64,000 bases of DNA from Ophiura sarsii (Eukaryota; Echinodermata; Ophiuroidea; Amphilepidida; Ophiuridae), in NCBI GenBank assembly GCA_035610835.1, contig CM069443.1, forward strand, positions 65,381,577 through 65,445,576, in the 5' to 3' direction. Numbering within the stretch: the stretch's first letter is position 1; every line of letters begins with the position of its first letter. The position numbers and the translations under genes are program-made. The notes beneath the pieces are model-generated. The model worked only from the letters and a program-made list of their open reading frames with translations, did not search any database and was not told where the DNA came from. Positions 23,799 through 36,200 of the stretch are shown one piece after another.

Positions 23799-24236
23799 AT
23801 GGAGCACCATCAGAAGGTGAAACGGATGAAATATGACACCCTGGTTGTGTATCCTGATTCCACCGAAGTGCGGTCAAAGACGGAACTTTATTTAGAGCGA
23901 GCAAACCGTTCGTCTGTGGCTGTTCCTGTAGGTCCTGCACCCACAGCACAGGCACCAATTGAATTACCTGCAGATGACAGTGATCTGACCCAACACCAAC
24001 AGCGAATCCTGAAGGAGACTGAATCTTGGGATAAGTCACGCAGTACCCTACTGCAAGTTCACTTTGACAAATTGGTACCTCAGGAAGGTCAATTATGCAC
24101 CAGCTGCACAAAGGAAATAAAGAATGACCACCACATGCGTTGCACAGATTGCAGTTCCTTTTTCTGCTCGACAGCATGCCTTTGCCTTACCCATAATGGT
24201 CAGCGTTTAGCACTTCACAAGCCAGAAACTTGGAAG
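23799..24236 (+). CDS. KDZ exon 1: CxC zinc-binding cluster
   Basis: The exon starts after a tttttttcag acceptor at 23785-23786. The first ATG (23799) has G at -3 and +4. It encodes a variable N-terminus and then a cysteine/histidine cluster, CTSCTKEI, HMRCTDCSSFFCSTAC and a following TH...LHKPETWK. This matches the CxC zinc modules fused to KDZ transposases, thought to bind DNA. It ends at a gtaagc donor that is itself inside a 33-bp tandem duplication. Confidence 0.75.
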
Positions 24237-27200
24237 GTAAGCAAAGTGCTGGTTTTTGAAACTTGGAAGGTAAGCAAAGTGCATGTGATTACGGAGCAAT
24301 CATAGTTTTAGGAATTCGAAAAAGCCACTGTAACAATTACCAATTCCCGGCGGCCTACATGTAGCGTAGCAGGCCTTTCTTCCTCGTTTTGCCTAAAGTA
24401 AAAGAACATTGTAAATACCAATTTTTGTCCTTTTCTTTTATTGCCTAACACCTGGATACGATTTTTAACACAAAAACATTTGTTCGCTAAAAAAAACTGG
24501 GAAAATACCAATTTGAGCAGTTCCTTCCGTTAAACCAAATTGTAAATTAAAAATTATCCAGCAATGGAACATTGACAATTTCGCATTTAATTCAGACTCT
24601 GGTTAGTTAGCCATTACAAGCATTGCATTGCATAATTATAATATACACTTAAAATGCACCATTTATCTAGTCCAAGGCGCAATAGTGGAACAAACAAAAA
24701 GACAGCATACTTTTCAAAAACATATAAAATGATCTCTTTAAAAAACTTGCAAACTTCTAAATTAATGACAAATTGCTAAATGTTACTCAAAATGAAAAGA
24801 AAACTACTCACGCTATAAAATGTGACTCTTTATACAGTATACTCTTATTCAGGGATGTGTTTGAGGCTGAACTACTCACGCTATAAAATGTGACTCTTTA
24901 TACAGTATACTCTTATTCAGGGATGTGTTTGAGGCTGCACAGCACATTCAATTTTGATCTATTGTTTAATTATCATAGATGTCAGTGCTGATCAGCAGCT
25001 GATGGATGTTGCACCTTCTTTTTATATAATGTTAATACCGCATTATGTAACAGCGTCTGCCAAATGCTACTCAATGTATGTATAAAATATGCTCTATTAA
25101 TTGTATTAGGGCCTATCATTTCTTTTTTTAGAACGAAGAAAAAACATACGTAGATTGGAATGCCAACATATTTTTGGATAGACCAAACCACCAGTGTGGT
25201 ACGAAGCAGATGCGTGTAGGGATTAGAGTATTTGACCCACAAGGTAAAAAAGATGGTCATAATTTTTTTCTTCAAATGACAAAATCCTGCAGGTCCCACA
25301 CCACCAAATCAGTTCCCTATTGCTTTGTGTGGTTAAAGAGGTCAAGTTCGTGTTAATTTGTTTCACCTTTAGAGCAAACTGGTTAATTCAAATCATTGTT
25401 TTTATTGAAGATCTAGATGTCTTCTGCTTCAAAACAATCACTTTTGTGGGGGGTGACCAGCATTTTTTCTCTCGATACGGGCCAATGATATCTATCTTAG
25501 GTACGACAGACTGCCTTTATCCTAAGATCAGAGATTCTAGTTCTAAATTGGTGGAAACAGTGAAATCGTGTAAAATGATACCATTCAGGAAAAAGCTAGA
25601 GATTTTGGGCCTGATGTGGAGGAAATAACCTACAAATGCAAAATTATGAAACATTTAGGTACATTTACAGCATTTATTACCTTTCTAGGATGTTAAATTT
25701 AGACTTATGGTGGGTCAATCTTAATTTCAAACACTGCCGTGTAATGTCAGAATGCAAAAAATGATTTGGTGGTGTGTACTCTACATGTGTGGAATTTATC
25801 TTTAAATGTTGTTTGTAGTGTTTGTGCAATATTAATAAATATTTGGAGTCCTTTTCTTCATATCTAAGCAAGCATTTTACTTGAATTTAGGTGTTTGGTA
25901 GCGTTGGTAGTATTTTATCAAATTTGCTATCTACTGAAGATAGCAGCATATTGCTAGAAAATAGTATGCAGAATTTTAGAGTTATTTCATTTGGAGTGCC
26001 CAAAGTCATTTACTCAAAAACCTATATTTATTGTAGCAAAGACAAGCTTTAAAACTTATAAGGCTAAAAGGTTCATCTCTTTATACACCCCCCCCCCCCC
26101 CCCCCCCCCCCCCGATGAAATCTCAATTTGGTGGTGTGTACTATGCAGGGTGGTGTGTTTTGTTCTAGATAATAGATATACACACCTATACGGTATACCG
26201 TGGACCATAGATCTAAAAAGGGTTGACACACAGAACAATGGCAAAAACAGTGTTTTCATTGTTTTCTGTGATGGACTTGACCCACTGGTTGTACCTCTAT
26301 TAAGTCTATTGTCTCTTAAACATGCTCTACCACATTATTCAAATACAACTTGCATAAAGGTGTACAAGTAGCAGAAACCGACAATACATATAACTACAAA
26401 TTCATGTTTCTGTTACTTTAGAACTAGGATCCACAATTATGTAGCAGGGTCAAATTTTGTATTAAATAATGTCACTATATAAGGGTCAAAAGTATCCCCA
26501 ATCTATGGTATGTCATACATCAGTTCAATAATTTCTCATTCTGAGCATCATGTTCATGCTTGCATTCATCCAAATGTTGAACGTGCAATGCTCAGTGTAA
26601 GGATGCTCTGCAGTGTGCATTCCATAATAAAACCAGACATCCAAGCACACCATTGTACTTGTACATGTCACAGTTGTCATGGTTGTGGTTGGATACTTTA
26701 TCAGTCGCATAAAATGTGCGAGAATGGTTCATAATGATTGAGAACCTATTGTAACTGATAAGAGCAACCTGGGTTCAATCCCTAGTTTTTGTCTTCTTTT
26801 AACAGGGTTCCCCTGGCCTGGAAAAGTTATGGAATTCTATTTTCAATTCCTAGGCCTGGAAAAGTCACGGAATTCAATTTTCAATTCCTAGGCCTGGAAA
26901 AGTCACATGTGGAAATTTGTAATAACAAATCCATTGAAATGGAATGGGGGCGATCTAAAAGAAAAAAACATGTTTTGTAACCAAACATACTGTTTCATAC
27001 CAAAATACCAGGGAAATGGTGTATACATGTATTTTCCATAATTCAAACCAAAAATCAAATAAAAACACCGCAGTCCAAAAATAGTACAGGAAACCAATAA
27101 AGTTGATTTGTGTGCATGGAAGGGGAAACTTGGGGTTGGGGGTACCGTCTGAAGAACAATCTAGGTATCCACAACTCACCACTTATTAGACAACAAGTGG

Positions 27201-30200
27201 AGATTTCTCCTTAGTCAAACAAGTTAAGCTAGTCAAACAAGATGAGCTATTAATGTCTCTCTGTTGGGATATTATAACATATCTTTGATTTAATCATCAA
27301 TTGTAAACAAATATAGCTTTGAATCCAGCACAGACTGCGGGTACTGTTAAAATGAATTGCGTATGTAATTTACAAAGACTACAAACATGGCAGCCTCCAC
27401 TCATGTCTAGAAAGACCTAAATGTGTACATTTTGGCAATAACATGCTAATAGGGTGGCTTCGCCCCCCAAAAATGACAAAAGTCACGGAATTTTGTGAAG
27501 ACAAATTTATTTTATTTTTTAGAGCTTGAACATTCATATTTCAGCATCGTAAATCCGCTTTCTGTATTATTTCTCAGAACAAGTTTGACCACTTTGATAT
27601 CTATTTTGATGAACTAGTTCATGGAATTTACATTATTTAGTCATGAAAAAGTCATAGAATTTAATTGTCCCAAAGGTGCAGGAACCATTATAGTGTTTAC
27701 CTCTTACAAAATCACCAAATATATGTTTGTGAAGCCTTCCTCTTAAATCCGCAGGCTTTTGTGTTGAAAAATATTGTATCAAACCCAAGTATTTATCGGT
27801 TGTGCAATGCAATCATGGATGATATGATCATTTGGGGGTGGGGGTGGAGTGGAGGTGGGATATTGGGGGTTTATTTGATTCAATTTTCTTTTTTCTGACA
27901 TGTACCTTACATTTTAAAGTCTAATTTAACAACAAATCTTTTTTTTCTTCAACACATAGGACGCTTGCATATGGTGAATGTAGCCGTGTGCGAATGTGAG
28001 CAAGATCATGTATCTTTTTTGCGATATAACCTATGGGCGTCAAGTGCCAACTCACCGTCGATGGGCTTCCATGTCGATCTGTTAAAATGGATTGAATTTC
28101 TCATGATAGAATCGAGAGTGTCGTTACTAGCCATATATGTCAGTCAATCCGTTGGAAAAACAACTTGACAGTTGCGGAGGTAAGCAGCAGGGCTAGAATT
28201 TCGTTTCACCTTATGAGAATCCAAACAGATTCTTGCCAATTGAGTATGTGTGTGATTTTTAGAAATTCGCGAGAATCGAATTAGACTCTCGCAAACCTGT
28301 CCCCAAGAATTAATTGAGAATCGGATTCTCATTAAAATTAAAATGATAAATCTCCAAACTAGGAAATTATATATTAATCATTGAATCTCAAATACAGTAT
28401 ATTCGTTTGAAATGCAATTCTTGTCCAAAAGTGACCAAAGGGGGATTCACTCATGTTACTGAATTGATAATAACTCTGGAGTAAGGGGGTCCGATTTCAC
28501 GGGGTACATTGTATTTGATAGAGGAGTAACGCAGGTAACTAACAGTCAACTTTATGTTGGCAAACAAAAAAAACATGGGATTTATTTTTAATTACCTTTC
28601 TCCCTACACTTTTTTGACTCTCTCTGTAATTTTAGAGTTAGAAGCACATTTATTATCTGGTACATGTAGGTTATGACAATTACTTTGTTTGAAACTTGAA
28701 AGATTGTCCATCATTATTAATAACATTTGTATTGATAAGTTTTTCTGAATTTCTTGTGTGCAAAAGTAAATACAAAATGTATGTGGCTTTTCAAGTCAAT
28801 TGCTAATTTCGTATAATATGACAATTGAGAGATTGTATGTGAATTCATAATTCACAAGGCTACATGCAGTTATGCCATGTATCCAAGTAGTATAACTACT
28901 GGTTATGTTTGTTTTGTTTTTAATGTTTTATTAGTTCAACTCCCTGTACCGCGGATTGGTTGGTGAGACAATGGAACAATTTAGACATTTCAGCTACCAG
29001 ATTCGAACTCTCGAATTTGTGTCTTTGCAGCTGGAAGATGATGTGTCATGTCCAGCATGTCCAGTGGTAAGCTACTACATGTAGGTAGTTTGGTTAATAC
29101 ATATCTAATGATGATAGTAATAATAGCAACGCTATTAATAAATTAAATAAGTTTTGTTTTATTTGTTTTGTTTTATTTTGGTTTTCTTCCATTTTCATCA
29201 CTACATTGTACCTTCAAGATTTCATAAATGCAGTTGCTTCTGTATGACTGATTTGTATCAAAACATTTTATTTTATTTGTATCATTCATACGTTTAATTT
29301 TTTAAGTTCAGGATATTGCTAAAATGAGCAAAATTATAAAATGTATATTTCAAAACAAAATACTATTGAAATCAGCTAGTTTCTTTTCACCCGAGGACAA
29401 AGTTGATCTGATCATCAACATCACAAATGGATTTACCAATCTTAAAGCACTATTTGGACTTGGTATTTGTTAATTGATGAAATAGGGCATCACTTTCAAC
29501 TCGTGGCTGTGCAATTATACACACATGTAGTTCAATGAGATCAAAAGAACCTTACTCGCCAAGACTGGACAACAATCTAAAAAGTTGGCTAGGCACACCA
29601 TATCACCCTTTTCTCTTTAAATCTACCCCATGAGGTGATGACACATTAATGATAATAATAATAAAAGACATTCTTGAGCGCCTAACAACAGAACAATTCT
29701 CTAGGCGCTTTACAAAAACATGACTGCAGAAGAACCAAACAGTTAAGGGCGAAACAACAAAAGATTTGGTTACTGCAGTCAACTATGATTAACCTGATAA
29801 AAGCAAATTGTCTTGAGCTACACATTATACACGTTATACACAATTTTAAAAACATGAGAAATGATTAAAAAGTACAGCCCCGCTGTACAAAAACCACAAA
29901 GCAAGTTCATACAAAAAAATGTTAATCAGTACATCCGAAGAAATAAGTCTTAAAGCTTTCTTGAAAGCAACAAGTGATTGCATTGCACGAATGTCAGCAG
30001 GCAAGGAATTCCAGATGGCTGGTGCAGCTACTGAAAAAGATCTGCTACCGTGGTCCGTATGTAATTGTCCTACATTTTAGATGGTATATCAGTCATTTTC
30101 ACAAAATTTTGTTAACCATGACACACATTAACCTCTGTTTTATTTACTCCAGAATTTGAGAAAGTTGTTTTTATTTATACTTTTTACAGTAAATACCTTA

Positions 30201-33200
30201 GGTTGGTAAACTGCTTTATATTATATCCGGATATTATATTATATAATATAAAATAATGTATAATATGAACACTGTTATAGCATGTTTAGCATTCAAAATG
30301 ATTGGTTTTAGTAACACTTTGAACATGTTACGCCAAAAACTATAACTGGGGCAAAGGAATCATGTAGGGGATTTGAATTTCAAGGGAGAAAGAAGATAAT
30401 TGTGTTTTACAATTAAATGATATTGTGTCAAATTTAATTCCAATTGTTTTGTTTCTATTTCTGTACCAATTATGATCATAGAATGTTGGAGATAAATTCA
30501 TGAGCCTTGACGCAAATTTTGGCCTTGTCAGAAAGAATAATGCTGGAACTAGTGTCATTGGACCCAAGCACAAAGATAAGATATTCGTCAATGATGCAAC
30601 TACGAGGGAGCTTGCCAGCAGACCTGACAAACAGATTCGGAAGAAATATGTGAGTATTCAACTTTATTAATACAAAATCATTGTTTGACCGGCACAGCAA
30701 TGTTCAAATTAAGACCTATTTTGATTGCTGCAAGTAGGCCTATATAAGGTATTCAAATATTTCATGAAGAAGATTTTAAACTCTTTTGATAACCTTTCAA
30801 TCTTTTTGAAATTTAATATGTTGTGTTAAATCCATTAATCCAGATCATTACACAACTCCAATTTCTATTGGAATGAAACAAGTTATATTTTATAAGAGTA
30901 TTGCACCTGGGTGCACTGAATTGTACAATTTTCCCATCCTCTGATTAGATAATAATAATGTCACGATATTAGGCATACATTTTGTATAATACTAGTTAAT
31001 TCCCAGAACCTGATAAATCAAATGATCAGAGTCCTTATAAATGCATTAACCTCATTCATAAATGTAAGCCTAGGTTATACGATAAAACATAACGGTGGTG
31101 TCTGTAACATGATCTGTACTCTGAACAGTCTCCATTCATGTTGTGGGTGCACGCCTCTATTGCTTTCCTAATATTGGAAAATAGGTTTTTTTTTAAGATT
31201 GTCTCTATCTTTACGGTGCAACTCATTTAATTAAAAACATGATTGTATAAAACTGAGTTGTGTTTATCTTTATCAGATTGGAACTACATGTACATGTACC
31301 CATTAAATGTATGCCCTTTCGAACAGGCCTGTATTTTTGACATTGAACTACCACCGCTTAACGCCAAATGTGTATTCAATATTAGTATGGCGATAAAATT
31401 ACCAAATGACATTACAGCAACACATTTGTTTTTCTCTAGAAATGTACATTGTAATGATTGATTGTAAATGATGAACATTGTGTCTTAAACGAACCATAGT
31501 TCACAATTATCTTTCCAATTAGTGCCTAGCTTCGTGATTGCGATTCAATTGGATCATGCACTGTTCTTTGGTGTTCACCCTTATCTTTATCCAGACTATT
31601 TGGGGGCCTATATACAGAGGTCTGCTGACAGTGATAGTTCTAGAAAATACAGAATGGAGTTTACTGTAAATCTAATCAAATGTTCACTTTATGAAGGGAA
31701 ATTGTCAGGAAATCTGCACTTTCCTGTGAATAAATTTGTGCACGTTCATATTTACTAAATGTATGTGGTCACCTGATTGTAACACACCTGGCATGCATTT
31801 TCATATGGTTATGAATGAAATATTCATCTTGAAATAAAATCACATATATAGCTGTTAACAAGTATGGTTTATTCTTCATAGATATCAATAATACCATATG
31901 AAGATTTCATAAATGAAATGCATTTCAATATGTTGATAAACTTATTATTTCTATTAATTATATTCTATTTCTACTTCACTATACCGATTAATATAGGAAT
32001 ACAGCAATTTCCAGGCAGCCAATGATCTACGCTCCAAAAACAAAACAGCAAAATTGGATGTTACAGGCGTGTTTGGAAGTTGCTGTCGTCATGGGGTGCC
32101 TCACACTTTTGTCAATCTTGACCGTGGAGAAAGGTAAACGATAATTCATTAATCAACCATACAGAGAGAATACAGTATCCCAAGAGTTATTCAACATTCT
32201 TATCGACACTGAAAAACATTGGGCCGTATTCGCGTACATAGTTAAACACGGTTTTACGCTTAACACATGTCTAACTTTGACTTTAAACACAGCGTTTAAC
32301 TAAACGTAATTCTCATACATTTGTTTTACTTAAACATGCGTCTAACTCGCCGAAATGTGTCTAACTTTAAACATGGTACATGGGTAGTTTAATGCATGTT
32401 TAACTAAACTCGCGCACCAACTGTATGCCTTGTATGATCACTCAACTATGCCTGATGCAAGCTGACGTGCAGATCCTGTAGTCTTTAAAAGTACCGTGTA
32501 TTTAAGGCATTCGGTCGATTTCTATTGTAACCCGTTAGGGACACAATGAATTAAATACCTGTATACAATCAACACGGGACCACTCTGGGAACAAGATGTG
32601 CAGAGTTTAAAATCGTGTTTTGTTAAACACCTTGTTAAAGGATAAACTCACGTTTAAGTTAGACACATGTCTAGTACGAGAATACGTCCCAAAGTGTTCA
32701 ACATTCTTTAAATATATGAATCTGTAGCTTTTGGGTTTATAATGTCATTAACATTTAACACCAACCATCCTACGCACTTCAAATTAAGGTACCGCCCATT
32801 CGTCCAGTCTATATTGTGCCACACTTCTGTGGGGTATCGCAAAAAAAGATGTTTTTAAAGGTGATTCATCGGCGCAGTGGGTTAGAGTCTCTGACTTGCA
32901 CTTGCACACATGACCCAAGTTCAATCCTATTGCATGCAGAGATTAATTCAACCCAAAAAATGACCCCATTGTGTGTAAGCAGTCATTGTTGCTTTGCTAT
33001 CATTTATGCTCACAATGATATAACGTAACATGAGCTTTTGCTTGTATACATTCTAGGTTGTGCTATGCTGTCCATGTAATGGACAAACTTCTTGAAGAGG
33101 TGTCTGGAACCAGTGTTAAGTTGCATATACTATATGATATAGCATGTGTCCTGCAAAACCATCTCAAGGTAAGAGGAATCTTCATGAATGGTATGTTATC

Positions 33201-36200
33201 CTTACATTTATTTGCAAAATTTATAACTATTCCAATTTGAATCAGAGTATACAAATTGTGAAATAAGTTTATTCTCTCAACTGAACAATGTTACGCATTC
33301 ATAGACGAGCAAATCATTTAATCATTCAATGCCATTAAGTATAGGTCAATAATAGACTCGGGCAAACTAGCATGAATTAAATGAACAAAGACCTTAAAAA
33401 TACACTGTCTTGAACCCTGTGCTGTAACAAGTTAGACACATCAATGTGTGATTAATGGCACGACCCAGTAGGGGAGTGATATTATGAGCATATCCACATG
33501 TATGCAAGTGCATTGATTTGTCTAATGTTTCAAGAAGATGAAAAACATACGCATAATACATTGACCTAATTCATACACGACACGACAATACAACTCAAAA
33601 TATTGAATGTATGTTCCGATCACTTTTTTTTGGCTATGAATTTTTTTTTCACATCAAGATATTTTGATATCAGAAGAATCCACATAGTTGTCTCATTATG
33701 TCTGTTCAATTGTGGGGCCAGAAATGTTCCACTTGACATTATGGCTAAAACGTGGTGAATTACTGCCAAATGTGGTTAAACACCAGTCAGTTTGTGTACT
33801 ACTCAATGGGTAAATGTGTTGCGACCTTGCGCTTCTAAAATATGAACCATTGGAGTTATGCAACTCAAACTTTGAAATGCGACGAGTTTAAGGATGCCTT
33901 TCATGTAAATTAGAAAACATCAAGTTGAAAACTGGGCCAGAAATCAGAACATCTACCTTTTTAATAGCAAATAAATACATGTTAGCAAGCTTTATATCAG
34001 CTGCAGTAAAAAGTTGGCGAACCTGCGCTGCATGAACAACGAATCAAAACCAAGCGAATGTGTGGCATTCACAAGTTGTGCGATTCGCCAATTATATGCA
34101 CTCATGTGTATCATTGGAAAGTTGAACGTGTAGTGCAATACAGGGGGAGTAAAAAAAAATGTTTACTCGATGTTAGAATTTATTTTTTGAAAATCTGTAT
34201 TTGAATTAGGCCAAAACAAAAAAAATGTTTGCTTGTCCATAAATGGGTCAAAAAAAGTTGGGTCGGTAGGTCGGATTTTAAATTTAATTTTTTTTATACA
34301 ATGGTTGTTCTGGTCCTATCCTACAAACACAAAAACAAGCATGCACCATTTTGAGCCTTATCAATGGCAATGATTAATTTTAGCATGGTTTAGCCCACAT
34401 TTGATTTGAAATAACCAACATATTTATACCCCATGACCCACAGTGCATAGCGTTAGAAACTTTTATCTTTAGATCCTAATTACTACAGTATTAAGTTTTA
34501 TTCTGTTCAAAAGTATAACTTTTATCATGTACCATTTCTGAATTATTTGGTCCTTAACATGGAGGTGACATGAAAAGGGTATGGGCTCACATGAGGAGTA
34601 ACGTAGGGTTCAATTAAGGTCATTCAAATGAATGTTTTAAAAAATCGCCCAAAAAATCCAAAAAATTCGGGACTGACTCACACGGTCGGTCAGAAGAGGA
34701 CAAGCAAACAACTTTTTTGGGGGAGGCCTTACCTTAATCAGTTATTTGACAAGACAGTGCATTACATTTTAAAAAACAAACAAGGTTTGGGATAATAATG
34801 AACAAGCTCCGCTATTCAATTTCACAATTCACCATAGTGCATTATTAATCAGTTCACAGCTTGTAGAAGATCATGGCACAAGACACTATTTTCTTTTCAA
34901 TTTTGCAATCATCAATGGGAAGATTTTTTTATCTTTGTATTACATGAAATGTGTGTATAGGGAATACTGAAACAAGGTAGATGTGTATTCAATTAATGAG
35001 TGAACTGAACTAGTTATACATGCATGTGCAGGGCTGTATTTAGTACCCGCACGCCCGTGGCGGGTAACTTTTGCGTCGGGCGGGTAACTTTTCAAATATA
35101 CATGCCCGGCTGGCCGGTAAAAATGTTGCAGTTGGTAAATGAAGATTACGTGTTTGGCTGGTAAGTTTACAGTCGGGCTGGTAACTTTTACATGCTACCA
35201 GCCCGGCTGGCTGGTTGGAGAAAATATGAAGGTACACCCCTGTGCATGTGTGGTCCAGTGGAGAGCATACAAGTCTCACAATACAAAGGTTGTGAGTTCT
35301 AGCCCGCTACAGCCAACATGTTTTATCCTTGGGCAAGGTACTTAATCTCAATTACCTCCTCGACCCAAGCGAGATTGGGAAGCTGTTGGGGGATATTACA
35401 ATCTTAGTGCTGATACTGTGTGCGCTGTATCGGTAACCTGGTAAATGAAGCGAAGTGATTGTGACGATTTCCAAATGGCAGCAAAAAACAGTGGTTCGGA
35501 AGTCACATAGAAATGGTGCATCGGAAGAGCAATACCCGAGCATGTTAAAAGGTTACTGACTCGTTCGTAAAGAGTAGTGAATCATCCCGGTCTATAGCTG
35601 TTCACACATCTAACGGACCCCAATGGAAACAAGCTAATATAAGCTTATTGGGTTATCCAGGGTCATAGGACCCAAATAATATCAAATCAAATCATTGACT
35701 ACAATCTATTTGGCCATTACGAGACAGTGGCGTAACTGCGTATTCTACTTAACTAATTGCAGCACATAACGTGCGCGCCTTCGCAAGGCGCTGGTGTTTA
35801 CACACAAGCGTTCAAAGACGGAAGATACATACGCATGCATAAAAGCTGCAACTGTTAAGTCGCGTCGCTGTCCAGAGGAAGCCAAATAGATTATATAAAT
35901 AAATGTCCGTAAATCAGTTTGGTTTCAAAACTTCAGTGATGTTAAAAGGAAACCATTAAATCCTATGATTCCTTTTGCTGATAATATCAAACAAATATAG
36001 CATTATTGGCATTGCTTTTCTTCATGTTATAGTTAGGAACATTTTTAATATTGATTTCATTTTCGAATCACCCTGTAATGGATAATATTCGCATTTCACT
36101 ACGTGGCTGTTGTGGATATGCACCAGTTGCATAGAATGCATAAGAACTGTTGGAAATAATTAAGAATTTATCGAAAGGAGTATAAGAATATAGTGAATTA

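Noticed and set aside
23797..24177. Minus-strand open frame opposite the KDZ zinc-cluster exon
   Set aside because: Shadow of the real exon; the plus-strand reading has the family motif and splice signals.
25320..25628. 102-codon open frame just after KDZ exon 2
   Set aside because: No similarity to the KDZ plan and not needed for phase; the exon 2 to exon 3 junction restores a conserved block directly.
31522..31758. Open frame of 78 codons in a KDZ intron
   Set aside because: It has no recognisable domain; the KDZ frame passes from 30649 to 31997 in phase without it.
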